A stretch of DNA of 64,000 nt from Variovorax paradoxus EPS (GCF_000184745.1 NC_014931.1:1116001-1180000), one strand, 5' to 3'; positions 27,721 through 37,563 are shown, numbered from the stretch's first letter. Made by a program: numbers and translations. Notes: a model not told the origin generated them from the letters alone.

Positions 27721-29148
27721 TCAGGCCGTGCGCGGCAACTCGATGCGAAAACGTGCACCGGGTCCGCCAGGCTGCAGCGTGATGCGGCCCCCGTGGGCTG
27801 CAATGTACTCCTGCACGATGGAAAGTCCGATGCCGGTGCCTTTCACCGTGTGCTCAGGCTGGCGTTCGCCGCGGAAGAAGGGTTCGAAGATCCGGTCGCG
27901 ATCGCCCTCGGCGATGCCCGGCCCGGCGTCGTTGACGTCGATGTGCACCGCCTCCGGCGTGCTCGAGACGGCCAGGGTGATGACGCCGCCCGAAAGCGAG
28001 AAGCGGATCGCGTTCGACAGCAGGTTGGCGATCGCCGTGCCCAGCTTGGTCCGGTCGACCGTGATCGAGATCGGCTCGCCCTCGGCGCGCACGCGCAAAC
28101 CATGCGATTGCCATTGCAGCCGCTGGGCCTCGATCTGCTCCTCGATGAGCGGCAGCAGTTCGGTGCGCTCGCGGCGCAGTTCGCGGGCCTCGAAGGCCGC
28201 GGCGTTGAAGCGCAGCAGCGCCTCGATCTGGCCCTGCAGCGACACGGTGTTCTGGTTCAGGATCTGCGCGACTTCGAGCTGCGCCGGATTCAGCGGACCC
28301 GTCACGCCGTCTTCCAGCAGCGAAACGCCTTCGCGCAGCGCGGCCAGCGGCGTCTTGAGTTCGTGCGATACATGCCGCAGGAACCGCGCCTTGTCGGCGT
28401 CCAGTTCGGTGAGGCGCAACCGCAGCCATTCGAGCTGCTGCGACACGCGCCGCACGTCGGCCGGGCCGCGGATGTCGATGGGCTCGTCCAGCCGGTTCTG
28501 GCCGAGGCCGACGATCGCGTGCTCCATGCGCTTGAACGGGCGCGCGAGCCAGATGCCGAAAGCCAGCGCCAGCACCACGGCCAGCACGCTCGCGGCCACC
28601 ACTTCGCGCATCAGCCGGCGGCGCGCGTTCTCGATGCGCTTGGCGAGCGCGTCGTTCTGCATCTCGATGAGGAACTGGGCCTGCTGCGCGAGGCTGGTGT
28701 TGAGCGTGTCGAGCTCGCGGAACTGCATGGCCATCGTGCTTTCGCGGGCGAGGGCGCTGTCGGCGCTGCCGCTCATCAGGCCTTCGATCACGCCCAGCTG
28801 CACGCGCCACGGCTCGATGCTCGCGGGCAGCAGGCCGTTCTTCTCCAGGCGTTCGAGCACCTGGTGCGATTCGCGCGCGGCTTCGTCGAAACGGCGGCGC
28901 AGCACCGCGTCGTTGAGCACCAGCGACTGGCGCCCGGCGCGTTCCATTGCCGCGCTGCGTTCGGCCAGCGACTGGGCCGCGCCCGAAAGGCGCAGCGCGC
29001 GCGCCGCGGCATCGCGGCTCTGGGTCATGAGCGCGTCGTACTGGAACACCGAGCGCAGCGCCACGCCCACCAGCAGCGCGGTGATCAGCAGAAAGGCAAA
29101 GAGCAGGAGCTGCTGGAACGAGCCCCGTATCGACGGTCGCTTCGCCAT
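27721..29148 (-). CDS. glrK: Sensor histidine kinase, GlrK/QseE-like
   Basis: 475 residues. Two spans (about 12-34 and 184-202) enclose a helical periplasmic sensor. A HAMP domain follows (ARPFKRMEHAIVGLGQNRLDEPI), then the phospho-acceptor His262 in HVSHELKTPLAALREGVSLLEDG, and the ATPase domain (NLLSNAIRFS; DAGPGIAEGDRDRIFEPFFRG; GTGIGLSIVQEY). The kinase start ATG shares its A with the miaB stop codon (TGATG at 29146-29150), so it is coupled to miaB. Probable partner is the GlrR-like regulator downstream. Confidence 0.85.
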   Translation of the reverse strand: MAKRPSIRGSFQQLLLFAFLLITALLVGVALRSVFQYDALMTQSRDAAARALRLSGAAQSLAERSAAMERAGRQSLVLNDAVLRRRFDEAARESHQVLERLEKNGLLPASIEPWRVQLGVIEGLMSGSADSALARESTMAMQFRELDTLNTSLAQQAQFLIEMQNDALAKRIENARRRLMREVVAASVLAVVLALAFGIWLARPFKRMEHAIVGLGQNRLDEPIDIRGPADVRRVSQQLEWLRLRLTELDADKARFLRHVSHELKTPLAALREGVSLLEDGVTGPLNPAQLEVAQILNQNTVSLQGQIEALLRFNAAAFEARELRRERTELLPLIEEQIEAQRLQWQSHGLRVRAEGEPISITVDRTKLGTAIANLLSNAIRFSLSGGVITLAVSSTPEAVHIDVNDAGPGIAEGDRDRIFEPFFRGERQPEHTVKGTGIGLSIVQEYIAAHGGRITLQPGGPGARFRIELPRTA

Positions 29149-30515
29149 CAGTGGGCGAGCGCCACGGCGGGCTGCGGCAGCGCCGGCGACGATTCGCGCG
29201 TCACCACTTCGCCGCGCAGCGTGTAGGCCAGCGAGCGCGTGATGCGCAGGTCGGTCATCTGGCCGACCAGGCGTGCGTCGCCTTCGAAGTTGACGACGCG
29301 GTTGCAGGCGGTGCGGCCCATGAGTTCGTTCGCGTCCTTGCGGGAGGCGCCCTCGACCAGCACGCGCTGCGTGCTGCCCACCAGCGCATCGCCGAAGCGG
29401 CGCACGTTGCCGTCGATCACGCGCTGCAGCGTCTGCAGACGCGCGAGCTTCACTTCATGCGGCGTGTCGTCGTGCAGCGCGGCGGCCGGCGTGCCGGGAC
29501 GCGGGCTGAAGATGAAGCTGAAGCTGTTGTCGAACTGGCAGTCGTCGATGAGCTTCATCATCTTGGCGAAGTCTTCATCGGTCTCGCCGGGGAAGCCGAC
29601 GATGAAGTCGCTGGAGAGGGCCAGGTCGGGGCGGATGGCGCGCAGCTTGCGCACCGTGCTCTTGTATTCCATGGCGGTGTAGCCGCGCTTCATCGCCATG
29701 AGGATGCGGTCGCTGCCGTGCTGCACCGGCAGGTGCAGGTGACTCACGAGCTGAGGCACCTTGGCATACGCCTCGATGAGCCGCGGCGTGAACTCGTTCG
29801 GGTGGCTCGTGGTGTATCGGATGCGCTCGATGCCGGGGATCTCGGCGACGTATTCGATGAGCAGCGCGAAGTCGGCGATTTCGGCGGTGTCGCCCATCTT
29901 GCCGCGGTAGGCGTTCACGTTCTGGCCCAGCAGCGTGATCTCGCGCACGCCCTGGTCGGCGAGGCCGGCGATCTCGACCAGCACGTCGTCGAGCGGCCGG
30001 TTCACTTCCTCGCCGCGGGTGTAGGGCACCACGCAATAGCTGCAGTACTTGGAGCAGCCTTCCATGATCGACACGAAGGCGGTCGCGCCTTCCACGCGCG
30101 CGGGCGGCAGGTGATCGAACTTCTCGATCTCGGGGAAGCTGATGTCCACCTGCGGGCGGTTCAGGCGCTCGCGGTCGTTGAGCATCTCGGGCAGGCGGTG
30201 CAGCGTCTGCGGGCCGAACACGATGTCGACGTACGGCGCGCGCGCGATGATGGCCGCGCCTTCCTGGCTCGCGACGCAGCCGCCCACGCCGATCTTCACG
30301 CCCTTGGCCTTCAGGTGCTTCACGCGGCCGAGGTCGGAGAACACCTTTTCCTGGGCCTTCTCGCGCACCGAGCAGGTGTTGAACAGGATGAGGTCGGCCT
30401 CGTCCACGTTCTGCGTCGGCTCGTAGCCCTGCGCGGCGTTCAGCACGTCGGCCATCTTGTCCGAGTCGTACTCGTTCATCTGGCAGCCGAAGGTCTTGAT
30501 GAATACTTTTTTCAT
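29148..30515 (-). CDS. miaB: tRNA-2-methylthio-N6-dimethylallyladenosine synthase
   Basis: 455 residues. Radical-SAM methylthiotransferase that adds the methylthio group to i6A37 of tRNAs reading U-starting codons. The N-terminal UPF0004 domain begins [21 protein letters not shown] with one cluster cysteine; others are in [10 protein letters not shown] and GVGGCVAS. The radical-SAM motif is CSKYCSYC in [20 protein letters not shown]-terminal TRAM domain follows (about 375-440). First gene of the operon with the GlrK-like kinase. Confidence 0.96.
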   Translation of the reverse strand: MKKVFIKTFGCQMNEYDSDKMADVLNAAQGYEPTQNVDEADLILFNTCSVREKAQEKVFSDLGRVKHLKAKGVKIGVGGCVASQEGAAIIARAPYVDIVFGPQTLHRLPEMLNDRERLNRPQVDISFPEIEKFDHLPPARVEGATAFVSIMEGCSKYCSYCVVPYTRGEEVNRPLDDVLVEIAGLADQGVREITLLGQNVNAYRGKMGDTAEIADFALLIEYVAEIPGIERIRYTTSHPNEFTPRLIEAYAKVPQLVSHLHLPVQHGSDRILMAMKRGYTAMEYKSTVRKLRAIRPDLALSSDFIVGFPGETDEDFAKMMKLIDDCQFDNSFSFIFSPRPGTPAAALHDDTPHEVKLARLQTLQRVIDGNVRRFGDALVGSTQRVLVEGASRKDANELMGRTACNRVVNFEGDARLVGQMTDLRITRSLAYTLRGEVVTRESSPALPQPAVALAH

Positions 30516-30605
30516 GGGGTGCTCTCTATGCCCTCCAGGGATGGAAGGCGCGGCGGGCGCGGAAAGGCTGCGCCGCCTCTTTCTCTATATGTCTGTCCGC
30601 AGCGG

Positions 30606-31061
30606 TTACTGCGTATTGAGGGTGTCGTTCGTGGTGAACGGCCAGATGTTCAGCAGCGGCCTGTTCAGCGACTCGCGGCTGGCCACGGCTTCTTCTGGCG
30701 TGAGGATCCAGATTTCGCGCAACAGCCCGGCGGCATCGCGCGTGTAGTTCACCAGGTACTTCTGGCCAATGATCGCGCCGGGCATCACCAGCATGTTCTG
30801 CGGGTTGCGGATGCGGGCGCCGGCGCCGAGGCGGTCGGCGTTGCCGTCGAGTTCGACGTCGGGCGCATTGGTCACCATGAACTTGCCGCGCAACGTGCCG
30901 ATGGGGAAGTTGCGGCCGCCGTTCAGCGATTCGTTCTGGGTCTGCGGACGGGGAATTTCGTCCTGTGCGCTGGCTTGCAGGGAGAAAAGTCCGGCGCTGG
31001 CGGCGAGGGCGCACAGCGCGGTCAAAGTGAGGGCATTCGTGGTTTTCTTGCAGCGGTTCAT
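30606..31061 (-). CDS. Exported hypothetical protein
   Basis: 151 residues. Clear Sec signal peptide (hydrophobic TLTALCALAASAGLFSL, cleavage after ASA near residue 32), then a beta-rich body with FPIGTLRGKFMVTNAPDVELDGNADRLGAGARIRN, IIGQKYLVNYTRD and EIWILTPEEA. Similar small periplasmic proteins occur in Burkholderiales, but I know no function. It precedes miaB with a 90-base gap and is divergent from the RND operon. Confidence 0.75.
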   Translation of the reverse strand: MNRCKKTTNALTLTALCALAASAGLFSLQASAQDEIPRPQTQNESLNGGRNFPIGTLRGKFMVTNAPDVELDGNADRLGAGARIRNPQNMLVMPGAIIGQKYLVNYTRDAAGLLREIWILTPEEAVASRESLNRPLLNIWPFTTNDTLNTQ

Positions 31062-31248
31062 GGGGTATATCCAGAGGCTGTGGAGCGGGCGATTTTAGCG
31101 AGGGGTTCGGCCCCTTCGCGCCGGCCACAGCAGGTTGAGCGCGGGCTTGTCGGTTGACCTGCTTTACATTTCTTTACGGGAACCATGAACGCCGTGAGTC
31201 GGGCGCTGATTCAATAGCCAGTGTCAGCCCAAAGTGCACAAGAACCCC

Positions 31249-32481
31249 ATGAAGAAAAATGCTGCCATTGCCCTTGCGGGTGTGTTGATCGTAGCCGTCG
31301 CAGGCGGGTGGTGGAGCATGTCCGGTGACAAGGCCGGGGCAAAGAATGCGAAGACCGCGGCAGCGCCGGCGAACGGCAGCGGTGCCCCGGCATTGGTGAC
31401 CCTGGCCACCGCCGAAAAGCAGGACGTGCCGGTCACGGTGCAGGTCAACGGCAGCGTGGTGTCCCTCAACAGCGTCGATTTGCGCCCGCAGGTCACCAAC
31501 ACCGTCAGCGCCGTGCATGTGAAGGAAGGCCAGTTCGTGAAAGCGGGCCAGCTGCTCTTCTCGCTGGACGATCGCAACGACCAGGCCAATCTGGCCCGTG
31601 CCCGCGCCCAGCAGCAAAAAGACGAGGCCACCATGGCCGACCTCGAGCGCCAGTACAAGCGCAGCCAGGACCTCGTCGCCCAGAACTTCATCGCCAAGAG
31701 CGCGGCCGACGCCACGCTGTCGCAGCTCGAGGCGCAGCGCGCCGCCGTGGCGGCCGACCGCGCCGCCGTGCAGTCGGCCCAAGTGGCGCTCGGCTATGCC
31801 ACGCTACGCGCGCCGATTGCCGGCCGCATCGGCGCCGTCAATATCTACCCGGGCACGCTGGTGCAGCCGACGCTGTCGCTGGTCACAGTCACGCAGCTCG
31901 ATCCGATCGCGGTGAGCTTCCCGGTGCCCGAGGGCAACCTGCAGGATCTGCTGGAAGCCGCTCGCAGCCGGGCGCCGGTCGAGGCGCTCGTCGCCGGGCG
32001 CAAGACGCCGCTCGTCGGCTCGCTCGATTTCGTCGACAACACGGTCGATCCGCAGATAGGCACCGTGCGCGCCAAGGCCGTGTTCGCCAACGCCGACCAG
32101 GGCCTCTGGCCGGGCCAGTTCGTCGGCACGCGCATCACGGTGCGCACGCTCGCCGGCGCCACGGTGGTCCCGGCCGCCGCTCTGATGATGCTGTCCGACG
32201 GCACCTCGCTCTACGTGGTCGATGCGGCCAAGACCGCCACCCGCCGCAAGGTGAAGGCGCTGCACACCTTCGGCACCAAGGTGGCCGTGAGCGGCATCGA
32301 GCCGGGCGAGCAGGTGGTGATCGAGGGCAGCCAGAACGTGCGCCCTGGCGGCAAGGTGCGCGTCGATGCCAAGAACGGCGGACCGGGCAGTGCGCCCAAC
32401 GGCACCACGGGCGTGACGCCGGGGAGCGCCGCTTCGTCCGACGGCGCGGACGTCAAGCCTCCGCAGCGGGAACGGGCATGA
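31249..32481 (+). CDS. RND efflux periplasmic adaptor subunit (MFP family)
   Basis: 410 residues from the ATG at 31249; a GTG at 31234 would add five residues. Exported with one N-terminal span (AAIALAGVLIVAVAGGWW). Barrel-sandwich domain around VNGSVVSLNSVDLRPQVTNTVSAVHVKEGQFVKAGQLLF, a long alpha-hairpin (100-165), then beta-barrel and membrane-proximal regions. AcrA/MdtA type. Its stop overlaps the pump start by four bases. No outer-membrane channel gene lies in the cluster. Confidence 0.92.
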   Translation: MKKNAAIALAGVLIVAVAGGWWSMSGDKAGAKNAKTAAAPANGSGAPALVTLATAEKQDVPVTVQVNGSVVSLNSVDLRPQVTNTVSAVHVKEGQFVKAGQLLFSLDDRNDQANLARARAQQQKDEATMADLERQYKRSQDLVAQNFIAKSAADATLSQLEAQRAAVAADRAAVQSAQVALGYATLRAPIAGRIGAVNIYPGTLVQPTLSLVTVTQLDPIAVSFPVPEGNLQDLLEAARSRAPVEALVAGRKTPLVGSLDFVDNTVDPQIGTVRAKAVFANADQGLWPGQFVGTRITVRTLAGATVVPAAALMMLSDGTSLYVVDAAKTATRRKVKALHTFGTKVAVSGIEPGEQVVIEGSQNVRPGGKVRVDAKNGGPGSAPNGTTGVTPGSAASSDGADVKPPQRERA

Positions 32482-35400
32482 ACATCTCGGAGCTCTGCAT
32501 CCGTCGTCCTGCGATGACGGTGCTGCTGTCTGCCGCGGTGGTGGTGGTCGGCATCTTTGCGTACTTCAGCATCCCGGTGGCGGCGCTGCCCAGCTACAAC
32601 ACGCCGGTCATCAACGTCAACGCGCAACTGCCGGGCGCCAGTCCGGACACCATGGCGAGCTCGGTCGCGCTGCCGCTCGAAAAGCAGTTCTCCACCATCC
32701 CCGGCCTGCAGACCATCAGCTCGGTCAACACGCAGGGCGTGACCTCGCTCACGCTCGAATTCGTCAGCAGCCGCGACATCGACGCCGCCGCTGTCGACGT
32801 GCAGGCTGCGCTCCTGCGCGCCCAGCGCCAACTGCCGCAGGAATTGACGCAGCTCCCCTCGTACCGCAAGGTGAATCCGGCCGATGCGCCGGTGCTCTTC
32901 ATCGCGCTGATCTCGCCCTCGATGAACCCGGCCGAGCTCAACGATTACGCCGAGAACCTGATCTCGCCCACGCTCTCGACCATCGACGGCGTGGCGCAGG
33001 TGGGCGTGTACGGCCGCAAGGCCTTCGCGGTGCGCATCAAGGCCAACGCCGACCTGCTCAACGCCCGCAACATCACGCTCGACGAGTTGGCCAGGGCGGT
33101 GAATTCGGCCAACGCCAACACGCCGGTCGGCACGCTCGACGGTCCGCGCCAGACGCTCACCATCCAGGCCAACCGCCAGCTCGTGAAGGCGGCCGATTTC
33201 GCCAAGCTCATCGTCGGCCAGCGCAACGGCGCGCCGGTGCGGCTCGATGAAGTGGCCACCATCGAAGACAGCTTCGAATCGGTGAAAACCGCCAGCAGCT
33301 TCAACGGCCAGGACTCCATCTCGCTCGCCGTGCAGCGCCAGCCCAATGCCAACACCGTGCAGGTGGTGGACGCGGTGCGCGCGCTCATCCCGCGCTTCAA
33401 GGCGGAGCTGCCGCAGTCGGTCGAGATCCAGATGGTGAACGACCGCTCGCTCTCGATCCGAGAGGCGGTGCACGACGTGCAGCTCACGCTGCTGGGCACC
33501 ATCGCACTGGTGGTGCTGGTGATCTTTTTGTTCCTGCACCGGCTGGTCGCCACGCTGATTCCGGCGGCCACGATTCCGATTTCGCTGATCGGTGCGGTCG
33601 CGCTGCTCTACGCCTTCGGCTACAGCCTGGACAACGTCTCGCTGCTGGGCATCACGCTGGCCGTGGGGCTGGTGGTGGACGACGCCATCGTGGTGCTCGA
33701 AAACATCATGCGCTACGTCGAGAAAGGCATGGAGCCCTTTGCCGCGGCGCTGCGCGGGGCGCGCGAGGTGGGCTTCACCATCGTGTCGATTTCGATCTCG
33801 CTGGTGGCGGTGTTCATCCCGATCTTCTTCATGCCGGGCGTCATCGGCCTCTTGTTCCACGAGTTCGCGGTGGTGGTGGCGCTGGCGGTGCTGGTGTCGG
33901 CCATCGTCTCGCTCACGCTGGTGCCGATGCTCGCGAGCCGGCTGCTCAAGCAGGTGCCGCGCAAGGAGGGCGCGCTCGACCATGAGGAAGAGCACCCCGA
34001 GCCCGGCACCGCCATCGGCCGCGCCTTCGAGCGCGGCTACCGCGCGGTGCACGGCGCCTACATGCGCACGCTCGACTGGACGCTCGTTCACCGCTGGGTG
34101 ATGCTGACGGCCGCGGGCCTCACCTTCGTCGTCACCGCCTGGCTCTTCATCACCATTCCCAAGGGCTTCTTCCCGGAAGAAGACATCGGCCAGATCCAGA
34201 TCACGACCGAGGCTGCCGAAGACATTTCCTTCACCGCCATGAAGGCGCTTCAAGACCGCGTGGCTGCGACCCTCAAGGACGACCCGAGCGTCGATTACGT
34301 GAGCTCCTTTGTCGGCGTGGGCGGACCGACCGCCACGCAGAATTCGGGGCGCCTTTTTGCCGTGCTCAAGCCGCGCAGCGAGCGCCCGAAGATGGCCAAG
34401 GTGCTCGAGTCTTTGCGCCAGCGATTCCGCGAGATCCCCGGCATCGCCGTCTACATGCAGCCGGTGCAGAACCTGCGCCTGGGCGGCCGCCAGAGCAAGG
34501 CGCGTTTCCAGTACACGCTGCAGAGCGTGAACGCCGGCGAGATGGTGCCCTGGGCCACGAAGCTCATGGAGCGCATGCGCGCCGACGCGGCCTTCCGCGA
34601 CGTGACCAGCGATTCGCAGAATCGCGGCCTGCAGGCCACGCTGGAGATCGACCGCGACAAGGCCGGCGTGCTCGGCGTCGCGGTGGGCGACCTGCGCACC
34701 GCGCTCTACAACGCCTACGGCGACCGGCAGATCGGCAGCATCTACGCCGCGAGCAACACCTACCAGGTGATCCTCTCGGCCGCCGACAGCGACCGCCAGT
34801 TCGAGGACGACGTCTCGCGCCTGTCGGTGCGCAGCACCACGGGCAGGCTGGTGCCGCTGTCCGCCTTCTCGACCATCAACCGCACCGTGGGCCCGACCTC
34901 GGTCAACCACCAGGGCCAGCTGCAGGCGGTGACGGTGTCGTTCAACCTCGCGCCCGACGTGCCGCTGGGCAACGCCACCGCCAAGATCGACCAGTTCAAG
35001 AGCGAGCTGAACATGCCGCAGTCGATCATCACCACCTATGGCGGCGACGCGGCGGTGTTCCAGAGTTCGCAGTCGAGCCAGGCGGTGCTGCTGGTGCTCG
35101 CGGTGCTGGTCATCTACGTGCTGCTGGGCGTGCTGTACGAGAGCTACATCCACCCGCTGACGATTCTTGCCGGGCTGCCCTCGGCGGCCGTGGGCGCGCT
35201 GCTGTCATTGAAGATCTTCGGCTTCGACCTCACGCTGATCGCCACCATCGGCATCCTGCTCCTGATCGGCATCGTGAAGAAGAACGCGATCATGATGATC
35301 GACTTCGCCCTCGACGCGCAGCGCACCGAAGGCATGAAGCCGGTCGACGCGATTCGCGAAGCCTGCCGGCTGCGCTTCCGCCCGATTCTCATGACCACGC

Positions 35401-35645
35401 TGGCCGCGCTGATGGGTGCGCTGCCGCTCGCATTGGGCCTGGGCGCCGGTGCCGAATTGCGCCAGCCGCTGGGCGTGGCGGTGGTGGGCGGGCTGATCTT
35501 CTCGCAGGTGATCACGCTCTACATCACGCCCGCGATCTACCTCGCGCTCGATCGCTACAGCGGCACCGGGCCGATGGTCGACCTGCCGGGTGAGGCGAAG
35601 AAGGCGGAAGCGGGCGTGGCTGGAGATACGGCGGCGCACGCCTGA
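32478..35645 (+). CDS. RND multidrug-type efflux pump, inner-membrane transporter
   Basis: 1055 residues. Proton-driven pump of the AcrB/MdtB/MdtC family. N-terminal span, large periplasmic porter loop, spans 4-5 with the proton-relay aspartates in GITLAVGLVVDDAIVVLENIMR, then the second half repeats (IGILLLIGIVKKNAIMMIDFAL). The MdtBC-like MTVLLSAAVVVVGIFAYFSIPVAALP start fits. Substrate unknown; no regulator is adjacent. A long open frame on the opposite strand is a shadow of this GC-rich gene. Confidence 0.95.
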   Translation: MNISELCIRRPAMTVLLSAAVVVVGIFAYFSIPVAALPSYNTPVINVNAQLPGASPDTMASSVALPLEKQFSTIPGLQTISSVNTQGVTSLTLEFVSSRDIDAAAVDVQAALLRAQRQLPQELTQLPSYRKVNPADAPVLFIALISPSMNPAELNDYAENLISPTLSTIDGVAQVGVYGRKAFAVRIKANADLLNARNITLDELARAVNSANANTPVGTLDGPRQTLTIQANRQLVKAADFAKLIVGQRNGAPVRLDEVATIEDSFESVKTASSFNGQDSISLAVQRQPNANTVQVVDAVRALIPRFKAELPQSVEIQMVNDRSLSIREAVHDVQLTLLGTIALVVLVIFLFLHRLVATLIPAATIPISLIGAVALLYAFGYSLDNVSLLGITLAVGLVVDDAIVVLENIMRYVEKGMEPFAAALRGAREVGFTIVSISISLVAVFIPIFFMPGVIGLLFHEFAVVVALAVLVSAIVSLTLVPMLASRLLKQVPRKEGALDHEEEHPEPGTAIGRAFERGYRAVHGAYMRTLDWTLVHRWVMLTAAGLTFVVTAWLFITIPKGFFPEEDIGQIQITTEAAEDISFTAMKALQDRVAATLKDDPSVDYVSSFVGVGGPTATQNSGRLFAVLKPRSERPKMAKVLESLRQRFREIPGIAVYMQPVQNLRLGGRQSKARFQYTLQSVNAGEMVPWATKLMERMRADAAFRDVTSDSQNRGLQATLEIDRDKAGVLGVAVGDLRTALYNAYGDRQIGSIYAASNTYQVILSAADSDRQFEDDVSRLSVRSTTGRLVPLSAFSTINRTVGPTSVNHQGQLQAVTVSFNLAPDVPLGNATAKIDQFKSELNMPQSIITTYGGDAAVFQSSQSSQAVLLVLAVLVIYVLLGVLYESYIHPLTILAGLPSAAVGALLSLKIFGFDLTLIATIGILLLIGIVKKNAIMMIDFALDAQRTEGMKPVDAIREACRLRFRPILMTTLAALMGALPLALGLGAGAELRQPLGVAVVGGLIFSQVITLYITPAIYLALDRYSGTGPMVDLPGEAKKAEAGVAGDTAAHA

Positions 35646-35701
35646 ACCGCAGCGTTCGTTCTCAAGGCCACTCTCGCGATCTTGCGTTCGATCAACAAGA
35701 A

Positions 35702-35727
35702 CCGTTCGGGTTGAGCTTGTCGAAGCC
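35702..35727. repeat. Short dispersed repeat of the CCGTTCGGG..GCTTGTCGAAGCC type
   Basis: CCGTTCGGGTTGAGCTTG followed by TCGAAGCC. This 26-base motif (reverse GGCTTCGACAAGCTCAACC then CGAACGG) is a very common short intergenic repeat in beta- and gamma-proteobacteria, from memory. It can form a small TTCG..CGAA-closed hairpin. It lies between the RND pump and azlD. Confidence 0.5.
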
Positions 35728-35746
35728 TCGCGCGGCCCCCTCGGCC

Positions 35747-36022
35747 TCAAAGATGGCGCGCAGCCATGAGCGCCAGCCACCCGGCGAGAAAGGCGATCTG
35801 CAGCCCGCCGAAGCGCCACATCACGGCCATGGTGACGACCACGGGCAAGAGCAGGGTGGGCGCGATGCAGATCTGGATCAACAGATAGGCACCCATCAGG
35901 CTCGGGCCGGCGTTCGACAAGGCCAGCTCGGCAGCCGGCCAGCGCGACAGCCATTGGGCCGCGCCCAGGCCCGACAGGCGGATCGCAATCGTGACCAACG
36001 CCATGACGAGGATGGCGTTCAT
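35747..36022 (-). CDS. azlD: AzlD-type branched-chain amino-acid exporter subunit
   Basis: 91 residues, three or four transmembrane spans (AILVMALVTIAIRLSGL; LLIQICIAPTLLLPVVVTMAVMW; IAFLAGWLALMAARHL). It is the small partner of AzlC; together they export branched-chain amino acids or analogues. Its ATG overlaps the azlC stop by four bases (36019-36022). Last gene of the regulator-oxygenase-exporter cassette. Confidence 0.85.
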   Translation of the reverse strand: MNAILVMALVTIAIRLSGLGAAQWLSRWPAAELALSNAGPSLMGAYLLIQICIAPTLLLPVVVTMAVMWRFGGLQIAFLAGWLALMAARHL

Positions 36023-36735
36023 GCCTGGCTCTCCTTGTGGCGCCTGTGGAGCCACAACGTGGCCGCCATGCCGGCCAGGCCCGCCACCAGCACCGCCGCG
36101 GCCTGTTGATCGGTTCGCCACCAGTAAACCAAGCCGACCACGGCGCCGATGCCGATGGGCGCCAGTTGGTGAGGATTTCTCCGCAGGCCGATGGGCAGCA
36201 GCAGTGCCATCGAAAGGGGCACCAGCGCATCCAATCCAAAGCGATACAGCATCTGCTGCGTGAAAACCGCGCCGAACTGGAAGCCGGCGATGCAGCCGGC
36301 CGTCCACGCCAGCGTCAGGGCGGAGGAGTTTCCGAGGATGAAGTTGGCGTTGATCGGGCCGCGCTGGGCGGCGATGTGGCATGCCGTCCAACTGCTGTCG
36401 GTCACCATGGCGGCCGCCAGCCACGCACGCCATTTAGCCGAATTCTTCAAATACGGCCAAAGCGAGGCCGTGAAAATAAGATGTTTTGCATTGAGTCCAA
36501 TGGTCAATGCAATCAATGCCCCGATATGCGCGGAATTGTTGAATTCGAGCGCGGCCAATTGAGCGGTGGCCGCATTGATGCTCAATGCGGCAAGAATCAA
36601 TTCATTCAAGGACCAATCGGCATTCTTGCTGGCCACGCCGACAATCAAACCGAATACCAATACCTTGGGAATGAAAGGCAGCGCCGCAATCCACCCATGC
36701 GAAATTCCCATGGGTGCGGACAGGGACTTTTCCAT
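36019..36735 (-). CDS. azlC: AzlC-type amino-acid exporter, large subunit
   Basis: 238 residues, about seven spans. AzlC landmarks: GWIAALPFIPKVLVFGLIVGV near the N-terminus, LSINAATAQLAALEF, and LTIGLNAKHLIFTASLWPYLK. Sample 36481-36540 inside it is 43% GC, against 67% in the neighbouring pump gene, so it is foreign in composition. It begins 8 bases after the oxygenase stop, one transcription unit. The exported molecule is not known; adjacency suggests the product or substrate of the oxygenase. Confidence 0.85.
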   Translation of the reverse strand: MEKSLSAPMGISHGWIAALPFIPKVLVFGLIVGVASKNADWSLNELILAALSINAATAQLAALEFNNSAHIGALIALTIGLNAKHLIFTASLWPYLKNSAKWRAWLAAAMVTDSSWTACHIAAQRGPINANFILGNSSALTLAWTAGCIAGFQFGAVFTQQMLYRFGLDALVPLSMALLLPIGLRRNPHQLAPIGIGAVVGLVYWWRTDQQAAAVLVAGLAGMAATLWLHRRHKESQA

Positions 36736-36743
36736 CGAAACCC

Positions 36744-37493
36744 TTATATCCAGAACAGGAGTTTCTCAGGGGTGGTTGCGAAAAACCCCGAAAGGGTCAA
36801 TCGTTCGCCATCGCTTGGCAATACCTCGTGGGGGTGCGTAGTGCGGAAAATGATCAAATCCCCGACGCGGGGGGCGACCTCGCAATGTTCGCTTCCTTTA
36901 CTGACAAGCGCGAGGTTTTGCTCGTTATAAATTCGAGTCTGACCGCCGGACTTGGGCGTTTTCAGATAAATGTTCCAGGCAAATTGCTCTTTGATTTGCG
37001 GTGCAAATGAGAGCCCGGAATCCTCGCCTGGCATCCAGTCCCGATGAATTGGCGCTTCCGGCAAAACGCGCACCGTGAAATTCATCATGCGCCGGCCGTG
37101 GTGCTCTGCGACTCCATGTGCCAGGGAAAACATCTTCGACGCCACTTCCTGGACCCGGGGAAAGAAATTGACCAAGCCGAGAATCTGCTGATCGAATATC
37201 TCTTCGAAAATCTGCGCCCGGCGGAAATATTCGCTTTGATCAGCCTTGAATCGAAAGAAATTGGGGCCTAGCTTTCCTTTGCGAACCATGCCGCCGGCTT
37301 TGTCGTCGCCCTCGTAATATTCGATGCCAATTTTTTTAACGGCATGCAATATCAGGTCGATTTGATATTCCTGCAGAAAATTCTCGAACCGCAGGCCTGC
37401 ACGGTCCCCGGTTGCGAATTTCCTTATCGCCGCGAGGTTCGGCGTTGTGCGATTGATATCCTCAACCACCCAGTTGTTTGACTCTGCCATCAT
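36744..37493 (-). CDS. 2-oxoglutarate/Fe(II)-dependent oxygenase-like protein
   Basis: 249 residues, or 248 from the second ATG at 37490, which has better spacing from the AAGAGG ribosome-binding site. Double-stranded beta-helix fold with an HxD facial triad: His150 and Asp152 in PIHRDW, distal His220 or His222 in TTHPHEVLP, and the 2-oxoglutarate-binding Arg231 in RLTLSGFF. An N-terminal helical part precedes it. Such small enzymes often hydroxylate free amino acids. Low GC (37% in 37321-37380). Directly upstream of azlCD, so an amino acid is a likely substrate; this is inference. Confidence 0.75.
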   Translation of the reverse strand: MMAESNNWVVEDINRTTPNLAAIRKFATGDRAGLRFENFLQEYQIDLILHAVKKIGIEYYEGDDKAGGMVRKGKLGPNFFRFKADQSEYFRRAQIFEEIFDQQILGLVNFFPRVQEVASKMFSLAHGVAEHHGRRMMNFTVRVLPEAPIHRDWMPGEDSGLSFAPQIKEQFAWNIYLKTPKSGGQTRIYNEQNLALVSKGSEHCEVAPRVGDLIIFRTTHPHEVLPSDGERLTLSGFFATTPEKLLFWI

Positions 37494-37543
37494 TTCCTCT
37501 TGAATTGCGAGGCTGATAATGGCGTCAAGTGAGGGTTTTCGTG

Positions 37544-37557
37544 GTATCCAGAGATAC
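37544..37557. promoter_or_regulatory. Fnr-type palindrome between the Crp-like gene and the oxygenase
   Basis: GTATCCAGAGATAC: exact inverted halves GTATC and GATAC around four bases, the 5-4-5 architecture of Fnr/Crp family sites (TTGAT-N4-ATCAA for Fnr). It lies 7-20 bases upstream of the regulator's stop-proximal edge (37564) and 51 bases before the oxygenase start. Likely operator for the neighbouring regulator; not proven. Confidence 0.5.
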
Positions 37558-37563
37558 AGGAAG

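Noticed and set aside
32211..35153. A 980-residue open frame on the minus strand
   Set aside because: It is antisense to the RND pump, with His/Arg/Asp-rich composition and no motif. It is a codon-bias shadow.
36019..36735. A recent transposon insertion carrying the AT-rich cassette
   Set aside because: The composition suggests acquisition, but I find no transposase, terminal inverted repeats or target duplication at 35700-35750 or 38270-38400.
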